Source: Brachypterus glaber
Taxonomy: Eukaryota; Arthropoda; Insecta; Coleoptera; Kateretidae
Assembly: GCA_958510825.1 (NCBI GenBank)
Contig: OY294047.1
Coordinates: 39,819,229-39,883,228, forward strand
Direction of reading: 5' to 3'
Length of the DNA: 64,000 nucleotides
Under the pieces are notes generated by a model. That model searched no databases. It saw only the letters and a program-made list of their open reading frames with translations, and was not told the DNA's origin. Both the position numbers and the translations under genes were made by a program. Positions 33,380 to 42,452 of the stretch are shown piece by piece. Numbering within the stretch: position 1 is the first letter of the stretch; each line of letters opens with the position of its first letter.

Positions 33380-34516
33380 CAGAGCGGTCCAAAAGTCACC
33401 CCCCACCCTCTTAACTTTTGAACCAGTTGAGATATCGACTTAAAATTTGGAACTTTTAAATAAGACAACTTAATCTATCTTTTAGCATATATGTAATACT
33501 TTCAGCTCTTAAAATGTGGGCAGGGGGGCATGAGGGCACATTTTTTTAAATGGAAATGGGGGTCGTGTAATACACGGGAAAAAAAAGATATAGCTAGGAG
33601 CGCTATAACACACATACCAAGCAAATTATAATCGCTTATTATATAAATACAAGGCTTTCTCTTACAATTATGGCAGTCAGTGTAAAAATTTATATGAAAT
33701 ACTTTAATTGTTTAGTGAATAATAAAATATAACAAATAGTATGGCATTTATAGCTTAAATAGATTTAATTATTGTCCGTGCTAATAATTTTTATAATATA
33801 ATAAAATTTCTGTAAATTTATAATAGTGCCTGTAATAAATATAATCGTGTCTGTAATATATATAATCGTTTCCAATTTATTTTTAACATTATTAGTTATT
33901 GTGTCCCTTATAATCTATAGCTTAAATCACTATAATTTGCCACTGTTACCAAATATCTTATAATTTATAGCGCAGAGCCCACTAATTTCTTTCCGTGTAC
34001 ATCATTTTAAAGCTTATAAAATTTTCCATTTAACTCCGTATTTTTAAATAAAAAAAAATAAATTTTGGTTTAAAATGGGGTATTAATGTCAAAAATCATC
34101 TAAAAAAAAACAAATATTTTTTAAAAAATGCCTAATTTCATCATAAAAAAATGTTAATTATACTTTTAAAATAATTTTAGTTGACATAAATAAAAATTTA
34201 TAAAAAAAAACTTAAAAAATCGAATGTTTTAGCACAAAAAATTGAAAAATCAAAACCTTAAAAAACATTTTTAAAAAAATTAAAAATGTTAGTTTAAATA
34301 GAGGATTTTATAAGCTTTAAAATGATTTATCACACGACCCCCCTTTCCATTTAAAAAAATGTCCCCTTATGCCCCCTGCCCACATTTTAAGAGCTTAAAA
34401 TATCAAATATATGCTAAAATATAGTTTAAGTTGTCTTATTTAAGAGTTCTAAATTTGAAGTCTATATCTCAACTCGTTCAAAAGTTAAAAGGGGGGCTGA
34501 CTTTTGGACCGCACTG
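33380..34516. mobile_element. TA-flanked long-TIR mariner-like element, about 1.14 kb
   Basis: The ends CAGAGCGGTCCAAAAGTCA and the complement of CAGTGCGGTCCAAAAGTCA have TA on both sides (33,378-33,379 and 34,517-34,518). The inverted similarity continues inward for about 200 bp (gtgggcaggggggcat, cacacgaccccc). The middle is AT-rich and non-coding. Non-autonomous, probably Tc1/mariner. Confidence 0.8.
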
Positions 34517-35224
34517 TATAAGGAATTTAAAATTTTCTACATGTTCACTGATTTACTCTTACTGGTTTAAGATGATTGATTCAAAATTTTTATTAAAGAT
34601 CTATTTCCAAAATTAGTAATTTAATATTGGCGAACATTTTTAACAAGTGAACATTTATTTAGCAGACTCATTAATGTTTTAGCAACAATTAATAGTCCTG
34701 ACTTTTTTCCTTTTGTATTTACTTTCCAGAATGTATCTTATTATTAGCAAGCGGAATGTTTACAAATTCAGTGAAGCGAGAAACAAGGGTGCGAAAAACA
34801 AACTTTACAATTATACCAAATTTAAAGTTATACGCTGAATTTCTGTAGAATTTTTATAAGCCAGTCCAAACTGAAATTAAAGAAAGAAGTCTATAGGATA
34901 AAGCCAAAAAATACTTTATTATATGTAAAGTAACATCCTCTTTCTTTAGAACATCTAATTAACGACAAAAATAAAGGATGGAATAATAAAATATTTCATA
35001 AAATAATGAAATACTACTTAAATTATATACCTAGGTTGAGAAGTAAACTATTATATACCTAGCGCTTTTTTATACTAAAGCACCTATCGCGTATATAAAA
35101 GCCTAATGATATAATGATTTATGATGATTTATGATAGTATTTTCAACCGAGGTATAATATATTATATAATTAATAAACAAATATCGGGACTTGGACTTTA
35201 AATAAAAACACTAAGTTTTATGTA

Positions 35225-35264
35225 CTAGCGAAGTTTCGACTTTAATTAAGACTTTATCAAGCTA
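35225..35264 (-). ncRNA. Hammerhead-ribozyme-like motif (variant core), degenerate arm
   Basis: On the minus strand: UAGC, UUGAUAA plus an extra A, stem II GUCUU/AAGUC (one U-U mismatch), GAAA, CUUC, GCUA. UAGC and GCUA form stem I. The core has U3 and A8. The stem III sequence ACUU is no longer self-complementary. Confidence 0.45.
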
Positions 35265-35611
35265 AAAGACCTTAAAAAAAATAAATAATTACGAACAATA
35301 AACAAAACTATAGAACCATACACGTAGAAATATTTCAAATTAACTGTATATGTTTTTTATTCCTCTTATCACAAGAACACCTATATGTATTGGTTGACTA
35401 TAGTCCAAACCAAGAATACGGTTCTATAGTTTTGTTTATTGTTCGTAATTATTTATTTAAATAATATTTATGTTAAATGTAGTGTTTTAAGTATGCTAAG
35501 GTAAATGTTTTTCGTATTATCTAGGCATATGATTAAAAAGTAGAATTTTTATTTTTTTTTTAAGTTGTATACCTTTTCTTTTATTGTTACATAAGGTCTT
35601 TTTCTCTCTTT

Positions 35612-35650
35612 TAGCTTGGTAAAGTCTTAATTAAAGACGAAACGTCGCTA
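35612..35650 (+). ncRNA. Hammerhead-ribozyme-like motif (variant core)
   Basis: UAGC (35,612-35,615), UUGGUAA, an extra A, stem II GUCUU/AAGAC with loop AAUUA, GAAA (35,639-35,642), CGU, C, then GCUA pairing with UAGC. Cleavage would follow GUC at 35,646. The invariant A6 position is G here, while the sister arm keeps A. Confidence 0.5.
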
Positions 35651-35742
35651 GTGCATAAACTTAGTGTTTTTATTTAAAGTCCTAGTCCCGATATTTGTTT
35701 ATTAATTGTATAATCGAAGGACACTAATATAATTTGATAATA

Positions 35743-38411
35743 ATAATAATAAATAAACGTTTATTGTATAAAAGATTACAAATCTTGTTACAAGAAGTTT
35801 GAATATATAAAAAAAATACAAGAGAAGAGAAAAAAAATACACTAAATACTAAACCCTAACTATTTAAGTAATTTGATGAATATTCATAGATAATTTAATA
35901 AAAAGAAAAAGCAAAAATTTTAATACAAAAAAAAAAAGTTAATTAAAAGAAGAAACGATAATACCAATATTTAAAGGTTAAAGACAAAAAGCATTATTCG
36001 TTAGTTATAAAGGAACGGAGCTTTAATAAGTTTCCGATAAAACTGTGCAGCATTTTTATTTTAGTTACATTAAGAAAGTTAAGTGCAAAGACTAGACCGT
36101 CTAGGTTAATAAGGCTATCAATGTAAGGTGCACGCAACGGTTTGTACATGGGGCATTTAAAGAAAATATGATCTAAAGTCTCAAACTCGTTTAAGTTGCA
36201 AATAGTACATACTTCTTTAGGGTTGATTTTGTAAAAGCTGCCATTGAATGAGAAGGAGGTAGAAAAGCTTGTAGCCATACGTAATTGCATTATAATACGA
36301 ATGATAGAGATATTATCTCGACAGTATAAATAATTTTGAGGTTCCAGATTAATTCTAAACTTTTGATAAATAGTTGAATTTTTGGAAAAAATTAATGAAT
36401 TTATGTCATCTCTATGTAGAAATTCGCGAAATTTGTTAAGTAAAATTGGTCTATTGTATTTTATTTTTCTTACTGTTAGATTAGTCAAAAAGTTAGATTC
36501 ATCAATTTTTTCCAGCATACATTGAAACTGTGCCAACCAGTTATATTTTGTATTACCATTGTTTAAGTTTTGTAAGCAGTTAAAACAAAGCTTGGGGTAT
36601 CTATGAGCGGGCATTCTAATAAGCTTTTCAATCCAATTAAGGCACATTTTAAAAATCAAGAAAGAAACTTTAACGGACCCAGTTTCGAGTCGTATCATAT
36701 AATCCGGGGTGTTGCGGGGGAGTAAAAATAATCTTTTAAAAAAGGCCAACTGAACACGCTCAATTTCATTAAAGAAACGTAACGCCCAAACTGGAGAACT
36801 ATAAAGCAAAGTAGATAGGACTATAGATTCATAAAGTTTAATTCGGGATTGCCAGCTGTTGATTTTTGAGTTTGACAAAAGGGACATAACGGTACCGATT
36901 GATTTTTTTGTTTTATTGCATGCTTCTTTGGTCATTTCAGCGAATAGCCCTGACTGAGAGAATGTAACACCCAGGTAAACGTACTTGTTTACTACTTCAA
37001 TATTTTCGCCGTCATATTTAAAGTTTAAGTCACGTGAATACCTAAAGCCACCCTTGGTAAAACAGATTATTTTCTTTTTTTTAATGTTAATTTTAAGGCC
37101 ATTTTCATTTGCATACTGAGAGAGAATTTTGAGTTTACGTGAAATATCAATGGGCGATTCCCCAAAAATGACCAAATCATCAGCGTATAAAAGCATAAGT
37201 ATGTCCACAAGACCATCCACATTAACACCCAAGGCTCCATTTTCCCTAAAATATTTTTCTATGTCAGAAATAAACAATGCAAAAAGAATGGGGCTTAATG
37301 GTTCACCCTGTAGAACTCCCTCAGAAATGTTGTAGGGTTTTGAATAGCCTTCAGCAGTTTTTATTTGTGCAATTGCTTTGTCATACAACATTTTGAGGAT
37401 CCTGATTATTTTCGAACTTACTCCAAGAGAGTGTAATTTTTTCCATAACAGATGGTGGTTAATACAGTCAAACGCACGTTTGAAATCTACAAAAATCGCA
37501 TAAAGTTTTCTACCTTTCAACCGTAGACAGATATTAATGAGGGAATTAAGAGTAAATAGATTATCCAAGCAACCCCGGTTTTGTCTAAAGCCTGCCTGAC
37601 ATTCCGGTATAACATTAAATGTACCGGACCACTCTGTAAGCCTTTGTAAAATTATTTGAGAGAATATTTTTTCCATACAGTTTAGTAGAGCTATACCGCG
37701 GTAATTAGCAGGATCCTCAACTGGACCTTTTTTGTGAAGCATAAGAAGTGAAATTTCCGACCAAGTATGGGGAATGATTTCTTTGTCAAATATATTGTTA
37801 TATAAATTCAGTAGGTAGCATAACCAGTTTTCTGGTAGATACTTAAAAAACTCAAATGGAATATTGTCCTTACCTGGACTTTTACCATTTTTGCATTTAT
37901 TAAGACTGGACTTTAGTTCATTTAAAGTTATACGCGAAGTTAGTAATGACGAACCGGCGTCAGAATATAAAAATTGTGACTCGTTATGCACAGTGTAAAT
38001 TGAGTCATAAAAGGACTCCCAGTCAAGCAAGGATAAACTAGCAGGTTTATTATTTGAGCGTAAATTTTTAATTAATTTTCAAAATTCTGATTGATTTTTA
38101 GTTGCACCAAGCCTGAGAGTTAAGTTAATTGTATGAGCCTCCTTTTTATGTTTTAAAATACGCCTGTACTGTTTTTTAAGGCTCAGATAAATTACAAGTA
38201 AGTCCTGCGAGAAGTTATTTTTTTTACAGTTTTTTAAAGCATTTTTGGCAGCTTTTTTTCGCTAGTAAGCACTCATGATCAAACCAGATATGGTTAAAGG
38301 AAGTAAGTTTCTTTGTAGAATTTAAATTTAAGCGCAAATCTTTGGCACAGTCAGTGATAGAACTGAGTAAGTTTAAATAAGAAGCGGAGATATCGTTTTC
38401 TCTGTAGTTAA
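35743..38411 (-). mobile_element. 5'-truncated non-LTR retrotransposon with 12-bp target-site duplications
   Basis: The element is bounded by the direct repeat AATTTGATAATA at 35,731-35,742 and 38,412-38,423, a target-site duplication. The 3' end (left, minus strand) is a TTA/TTATTA run rather than long poly(A). The 5' part is missing: coding begins inside the linker between endonuclease and RT. Trinucleotide tails occur in several clades (I-like among them); I leave the clade open. Confidence 0.88.
35994..38411 (-). pseudogene. LINE ORF2: reverse transcriptase and C-terminal zinc motif
   Basis: The frame runs in the minus direction and is interrupted twice: an A-run shift at 38,253-38,259, and a TGA at 38,081-38,079 where the pattern ...SEF-x-KLIKNL expects Trp. 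From 38,030 to 35,994 it is open for 678 codons. RT motifs in order: GKSPGKDNIPFEFFK, DPANYRGIALLN, QAGFRQNRGCLDNL, AIFVDFKRAFD (motif A), EGVLQGEPLSPILFALF (motif B), LLYADDLVIFG (motif C, about residue 272), and GLKINIKKKKIICF. The C-terminus has CTICNLNEFETLDHIFFKC, a CCHC-type motif common in non-LTR elements. The endonuclease is absent. Resembles I/Nimb or CR1/Jockey-group elements; not resolved. Confidence 0.9.
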
Positions 38412-38423
38412 TTTGATAATATT

Positions 38424-39445
38424 ATATAATATTATATAGATTTTTTTTTACTTCTAACACTAAAAAATTGCATAGGTACTTGATTCGTTTATATCTTGAT
38501 ATTGGCCATATTTAAATATTTTGTAATATTAAATAGTCAGTTGTCGAACTAAGAAAAAAAAAACGAATAGCTTGCGATTTTAAATGTCAATTCGCAACAA
38601 ATGAACGCTATCTTAAAGCATTTATTAAAAATGCAAAAAAATACAAATGTGTAAAAACTTAAGTAAAGCAGATTTAGAACTGGACTTACAGATCTAAAAA
38701 TTCTCTCGTGAAATGATGCGTTATGAGTTCCAGAAAAATAAAAAAACTATACACAAATGCATACACTTAGTTTAAAGATTGGTGTAAATCAAGTAGGCCA
38801 TTTCATTATTTACCTAGGTAAATTGTCAATATTCATTATTTACCTAGATAGAGAAAAAAAACCGTCTCATTAAAGAAAAAGAGTAAATAATGACAATATC
38901 TCAGGTTAGTAGTAATAAAAGCATGATAGTATATTTCCAACTATGTATGATATAAAGTATGATAATAAAAAATTAAAATATGTATTGTTGTTTAATTTAA
39001 AATACAATACCACTCAGCAGGCATTCTGCTGTAGGATGCTTTAAAATTCTGCTTCCAATTTAGCATATTTAATGATATTCAAGTTTCAATATAATAAAAT
39101 ATAAAACATCTCGATTTTTAAACGAAAACAAACTAAAAAGATAGACAATATGGACCCAGGGCGTCTTCAAACCAGAGTTGCTAAATAAACTAACTTATAT
39201 TCTAAATAAAAAGCGAAAAAAGGGTAGTGTATAGGAATAAATTAGTTTACAAGATGCAAATTTTAGACATTTTAAAGGCAACTGCAACATTTTACATAAA
39301 AGTTAACTAACTCGATAGATAAGATAGCATAAATTTTCAGTTTAAATTTTTTAATAAAATGGATACAGAGATATCTGATGCTAAATAAATAGCAAATACA
39401 AATAGAATAAGAAAATAGAATGGTAGCATTATATAATTTAAAATA
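38424..39445. other. AT-rich stretch, no gene seen
   Basis: No domain, repeat or RNA feature that I can support. A direct duplication of 'attatttacctag' lies near 38,805-38,850. Confidence 0.45.
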
Positions 39446-39496
39446 AAAAAATTAAAGTAGAACGATTTTGTATTTCAGCATATATATTTAAAATTG

Positions 39497-39532
39497 GCCT
39501 AGCGCTTTCGATCAAAAGATCATCATCAGGGC
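39497..39532 (-). ncRNA. Hammerhead ribozyme motif of Penelope-like copy A
   Basis: Mirror image of 42,363-42,398 with the same bases: GCC, CUGAUGA, U, GAUC-loop-GAUC, GAAA, self-complementary AGCGCU, A, GGC. Stem I is GCC/GGC. Confidence 0.7.
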
Positions 39533-39802
39533 TTAGCTCTGAAAAGTAAGACAAGAATTAGAGGGGTTATAAAGTAAGGTTAAGTTTATGAATAAATAAA
39601 ATTAAGAGGGGGTACTTACTCGTCAGAGCTTATTACAATAAAACGAGAGGTAATTTAAAAAAGTGGGGGCATAACAGTTAAACGGTAGTACATATTAAAA
39701 TAACAGATAAATAAATAAAAATTTTGACATGACAATTAAAATTTATGGAACTAAAACATTACAAATTAAAACACCAGAAAATTGCGGCAAAGTTTGAAAT
39801 TT

Positions 39803-40435
39803 TTAAATTATATTTTTGAAAATAGGTTTAAATTTTTGGTTTAATTCGGTTTGATTATTTAGACATAACTCTTTATTATTTTTAATAGCTAGATATATTT
39901 CTAAGTCTTCTAATAAAGACATTTTAAGGTAATATTTATGACATGTTAGAAAATGAACAATTTCACTATCATTAGTAATATCAAAAGTATGATTATTGTA
40001 TCTAAGATGATGGCCAAAGACAGATTTTCCAGTTAAGTGTTCTTTACAGCGAATTTCCAGACATCTAGAGGTTTTCCCCAAATAAAATTTTCCGCAGATA
40101 TGGCAAGATAATTTATATATACCAGATTTTTTAATTATGGGTGTGGGATTTTTTGTGTTGACTAGATTGTGACTTAAGGTGTTTGAGGTTTTAAAAGCAA
40201 TTTTTTTGTTGCAACCTTTAAAAATGTTGGAAATTTTGTACGAAAAAGAGCCCAGGTATGACAAAGAAACATATGTTTTTATAGTATTATTTTGGGGGCA
40301 TGGGTAGGCTTTTTTAATTAAATTTTTAAATTTCATCTTATTTATTATTTTATCTATTATGTAAGGAGGAAAATTATTGGTTGTAGCAATATGTTTAATT
40401 GTGTTGATTTCTATATTTCTGTTTTCGGTGGACAT
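39803..40435 (-). CDS. Penelope-like GIY-YIG endonuclease region (copy A)
   Basis: The 210-codon frame starts at MSTENRNIEINTIKHIA, in the linker after the RT, and contains the endonuclease: KSGIYKLSC (GIY), CGKFYLGKT (YIG-equivalent YLG), then a conserved Arg (SRCLEIRCKEHL) and His/Glu. A CHICGK pair of cysteines between GIY and YLG is typical of Penelope endonucleases. It nicks target DNA for retrotransposition. It corresponds to residues 44-253 of the copy B frame and differs at a few residues. It lost contact with the RT frame through a shift near 40,540 caused by the TA run. Confidence 0.9.
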   Translation of the reverse strand: MSTENRNIEINTIKHIATTNNFPPYIIDKIINKMKFKNLIKKAYPCPQNNTIKTYVSLSYLGSFSYKISNIFKGCNKKIAFKTSNTLSHNLVNTKNPTPIIKKSGIYKLSCHICGKFYLGKTSRCLEIRCKEHLTGKSVFGHHLRYNNHTFDITNDSEIVHFLTCHKYYLKMSLLEDLEIYLAIKNNKELCLNNQTELNQKFKPIFKNII

Positions 40436-40526
40436 AGGAATTTTTAGCGCACGGTTGACATAGCAATTAAGGGCAGCTAGTTTATGGTTGTAGGCGTGGC
40501 AGGAGTCTGGGGGATTATGTGGTTGG

Positions 40527-40808
40527 TTAGTGTGGGTTTCCTATATATATATTAAAATCAAAATTATTTAAATTGCGTTTTATATTAATGTCTAAGAAGT
40601 TGAGATTTTTGTCTTTTTCTAGTTCTATAGTGAATTTTATATTTGGGTGAATGTTGTTAATATGGTTAAGAATGTTATTAGCGTCATCGATTGTACCGTT
40701 TAATAAGACGAAAATATCGTCCACGTACCTTAGCCATAAAATTATATTTTTAAATTGATTAAGGATTTTGTTTTTTTCTAAATTGACACGTCCACGTACC
40801 TTCGCCAT
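40527..40808 (-). pseudogene. Penelope-like RT fragment (copy A)
   Basis: Contains WLRYVDDIFVLL, the catalytic motif C of Penelope RTs (YVDD), followed by HINNIHPNIKFTIELEKDKNLNFLDINIKR. The upstream RT motifs are missing because the copy is joined to its inverted partner. The frame ends in the TA run before the 'YRKPT' block. Fragment only. Confidence 0.85.
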
Positions 40809-40926
40809 AAAATTATATTTTTAAATTGATTAAGGATTTTGTTTTTTTCTAAATTGACAATTTAGAAAAAAACAAAATCCTTAATCAATTTAAAAATATA
40901 ATTTTATGGCGAAGGTACGTGGACGA
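40708..40926. repeat. Head-to-head palindrome centre of the two Penelope-like copies
   Basis: The block 'cgtccacgtacctt.gccataa ... ctaaattgaca' occurs as a direct tandem duplication (40,721-40,787 and 40,788-40,856), then in inverted form at 40,859-40,925 around the centre 'aattgacaattt'. It marks the junction between copies A and B. Confidence 0.9.
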
Positions 40927-41029
40927 TATTTTCGTCTTATTAAACGGTACAATCGATGACGCTAATAACATTCTTAACCATAAAGAACTTTCACTTTCGG
41001 GTTTAGACCGTGTTAATGGATTTTCACTT

Positions 41030-41070
41030 TCCGACGTTTCGTCTCTTACTACTAGAGACATCTTCAGGGA
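41030..41070 (-). ncRNA. Hammerhead ribozyme motif, left arm of palindrome
   Basis: Mirror image of 41,094-41,134 on the minus strand: CUGAAGA (41,067-41,061), stem II GUCUC/GAGAC, GAAA, ACGU, C, GGA. Same pairing as the right arm. Confidence 0.75.
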
Positions 41071-41093
41071 TTAATCTGAAACTTTCAGATTAA

Positions 41094-41134
41094 TCCCTGA
41101 AGATGTCTCTAGTAGTAAGAGACGAAACGTCGGA
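41094..41134 (+). ncRNA. Hammerhead ribozyme motif, right arm of palindrome
   Basis: UCC (41,094-41,096), CUGAAGA (41,097-41,103), one U, stem II GUCUC/GAGAC with a 9-nt loop, GAAA (41,124-41,127), a self-complementary ACGU, C (41,131), then GGA pairing with UCC. Cleavage would follow GUC. The very short stem III matches the minimal hammerheads reported in Penelope-like elements, which act better as dimers. Confidence 0.75.
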
Positions 41135-41220
41135 AAGTGAAAATCCATTAACACGGTCTAAACCCGAAAGTGAAAGTTCTTTATATCTTAATGGCCGTGA
41201 AAGCTTAAAATCTAAAATTC

Positions 41221-41351
41221 TTAACCATATTAACAACATTCACCCAAATATAAAATTTACTATAGAACTAGAAAAAGACAAAAATCTTAACTTCTTAGAC
41301 ATTAATATAAAACGCAATTTAAATAATTTTGATTTTAATATATATATATAG
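41221..41351 (+). pseudogene. Penelope-like RT fragment (copy B, after the insertion)
   Basis: The frame continues NHINNIHPNIKFTIELEKDK and LNFLDINIKRNLNNF after the insertion. The YVDD part lies before the insertion (40,909-40,960). A predicted frame from 41,103 only reads from the insertion into the RT and is not a real start. It ends at a TAG in the TA run that interrupts copy A as well. Confidence 0.8.
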
Positions 41352-42090
41352 GAAACCCACACAAACCAACCACATAAACCCCCCAGACTCCTGCCACGCC
41401 TACAACCATAAACTAGCTGCCCTTAATTGCTATGTCAACCGTGCGCTAAAAATTCCTATGTCCACCGAAAACAGAAATATAGAAATCAACACAATTAAAC
41501 ATATTGCCACAACCAATAATTTTCCTCCTTACATAATAGATAAAATAATAAATAAGATGAAATTTAAAAATTTAATTAAAAAAGCCTACCCATGCCCCCA
41601 AAATAATACTATAAAAAAATATGTTTCTTTGTCATACCTGGGCTCTTTTTCGTACAAAATTTCCAACATTTTTAAAGGTTGCAACAAAAAAATTGCTTTT
41701 AAAACCTCATACACCTTAAGTCACAATCTAGTCAACACAAAAAATCCCACACCCATAATTAAAAAATCTGGTATATATAAATTATCTTGCCATATCTGCG
41801 GAAAATTTTATTTGGGGAAAACCTCTAGATGTCTGGAAATTCGCTGTAAAGAACACTTAACTGGAAAATCTGTCTTTGGCCATCATCTTAGATACAATAA
41901 TCATTCTTTTGATATTACTAATGATAGTGAAATTGTTCATTTTCTAACATGTCATAAATATGACCTTAAAATGTCTTTATTAAAAGACTTAGAAATATAT
42001 CTAGCTATTAAAAATAATAAAGAGTTATGTCAAAATAATCAAACCGAATTAAACCAAAAATTTAAACCTATTTTCAAAAATATAATTTAA
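41329..42090 (+). CDS. Penelope-like linker and GIY-YIG endonuclease (copy B)
   Basis: 253 codons. It begins with YRKPTQTN.INPPDSCHAYNHKLAALNCYVNRAL, the block that follows the RT thumb in Penelope elements, and continues through the linker (NKMKFKNLIKKAYPCP, YVSLSYLGSFSYKISNIFKG) to the endonuclease: SGIYKLSCHICGKFYLGKTS, then RCLEIRCKEHL, and a C-terminal LEIYLAIKNNKELC. Separated from the RT by the TA-run shift, so the copy is not functional as it stands. Residues 44-253 match copy A closely. The start is arbitrary; in an intact element it would be internal to one RT-endonuclease protein. Confidence 0.9.
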   Translation: MILIYIYRKPTQTNHINPPDSCHAYNHKLAALNCYVNRALKIPMSTENRNIEINTIKHIATTNNFPPYIIDKIINKMKFKNLIKKAYPCPQNNTIKKYVSLSYLGSFSYKISNIFKGCNKKIAFKTSYTLSHNLVNTKNPTPIIKKSGIYKLSCHICGKFYLGKTSRCLEIRCKEHLTGKSVFGHHLRYNNHSFDITNDSEIVHFLTCHKYDLKMSLLKDLEIYLAIKNNKELCQNNQTELNQKFKPIFKNII

Positions 42091-42362
42091 AAATTTCAAA
42101 CTTTGCCGCAATTTTCTGGTGTTTTAATTTGTAATGTTTTAGTTCCATAAATTTTAATTGTCATGTCAAAAATTTTTATTTATTTATCTGTTATTTTAAT
42201 ATGTACTACCGTTTAACTGTTATGGCCCCATATTTTTAAATTACCTCTCGTTTTATTGTAATAAGCTCTGACGAGTAAGTACCCCCCTCTTAATTTTATT
42301 TATTCATAAACTTAACCTTACTTTATAACCCCTCTAATTCTTGTCTTACTTTTCAGAGCTAA

Positions 42363-42398
42363 GCCCTGATGATGATCTTTTGATCGAAAGCGCTAGGC
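42363..42398 (+). ncRNA. Hammerhead ribozyme motif of Penelope-like copy B
   Basis: GCC (42,363-42,365), CUGAUGA (42,366-42,372), one U, stem II GAUC/GAUC with loop UUUU, GAAA (42,386-42,389), self-complementary AGCGCU, A (42,395), then GGC pairing with GCC. Cleavage would follow CUA. It lies about 270 bp after the endonuclease stop. Minimal hammerheads of this layout are known in Penelope-like elements. Confidence 0.7.
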
Positions 42399-42452
42399 CA
42401 ATTTTAAATATATATGCTGAAATACAAAATCGTTCTACTTTAATTTTTTTAA

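Larger units (their letters stand above)
35163..35715. repeat. Foldback element with hammerhead-like arms
   Basis: The left arm (35,163-35,315) and the right sequences (35,419-35,456 and 35,596-35,715) are reverse complements: 'aacaaatatcggga', 'aacactaagttt', 'gaacaataaacaaaactata'. Each arm holds a hammerhead-like core (35,225-35,264 minus; 35,612-35,650 plus). The right arm has about 140 bp of extra sequence between its two blocks. Non-coding. Confidence 0.75.
39446..40855 (-). mobile_element. Penelope-like element, copy A (inverted partner of copy B)
   Basis: Minus-strand Penelope-like element: RT fragment (40,527-40,808), GIY-YIG endonuclease (39,803-40,435), then a 3' UTR with a hammerhead core (39,497-39,532). 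It is nearly identical to the plus-strand copy B, from 40,859 to 42,452. The two meet head to head near 40,855, with a tandem duplication of about 80 bp next to the centre (40,708-40,787 and 40,788-40,855). Confidence 0.9.
40969..41230. mobile_element. Palindromic insertion with two hammerhead motifs and 12-bp duplication
   Basis: ATTCTTAACCAT appears at both edges (about 40,970-40,981 and 41,217-41,228), while copy A has it once, so this is a target-site duplication. Inside, two arms of about 100 bp (40,983-41,082 and 41,083-41,183) are perfect or nearly perfect inverted repeats centred near 41,082. Each arm contains a canonical hammerhead (see separate entries). A short unpaired tail follows (41,184-41,216). 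It carries no protein gene. It resembles the inverted terminal portion of a different Penelope-like family. Confidence 0.85.
40859..42452 (+). mobile_element. Penelope-like element, copy B, interrupted by an insertion
   Basis: Plus-strand partner of copy A with the same RT fragment, GIY-YIG frame and 3' hammerhead, ending at about 42,452 in the same 'cgttctactttaatttttt'. A palindromic insertion of about 235 bp (40,984-41,218) splits the RT, flanked by the direct repeat ATTCTTAACCAT. Few differences from copy A suggest recent origin. Confidence 0.9.

Noticed and set aside
41103..41351. 82-codon frame starting in the palindromic insertion
   Set aside because: The first half is insertion sequence and only the second half is Penelope-like RT, so it is not a native protein.
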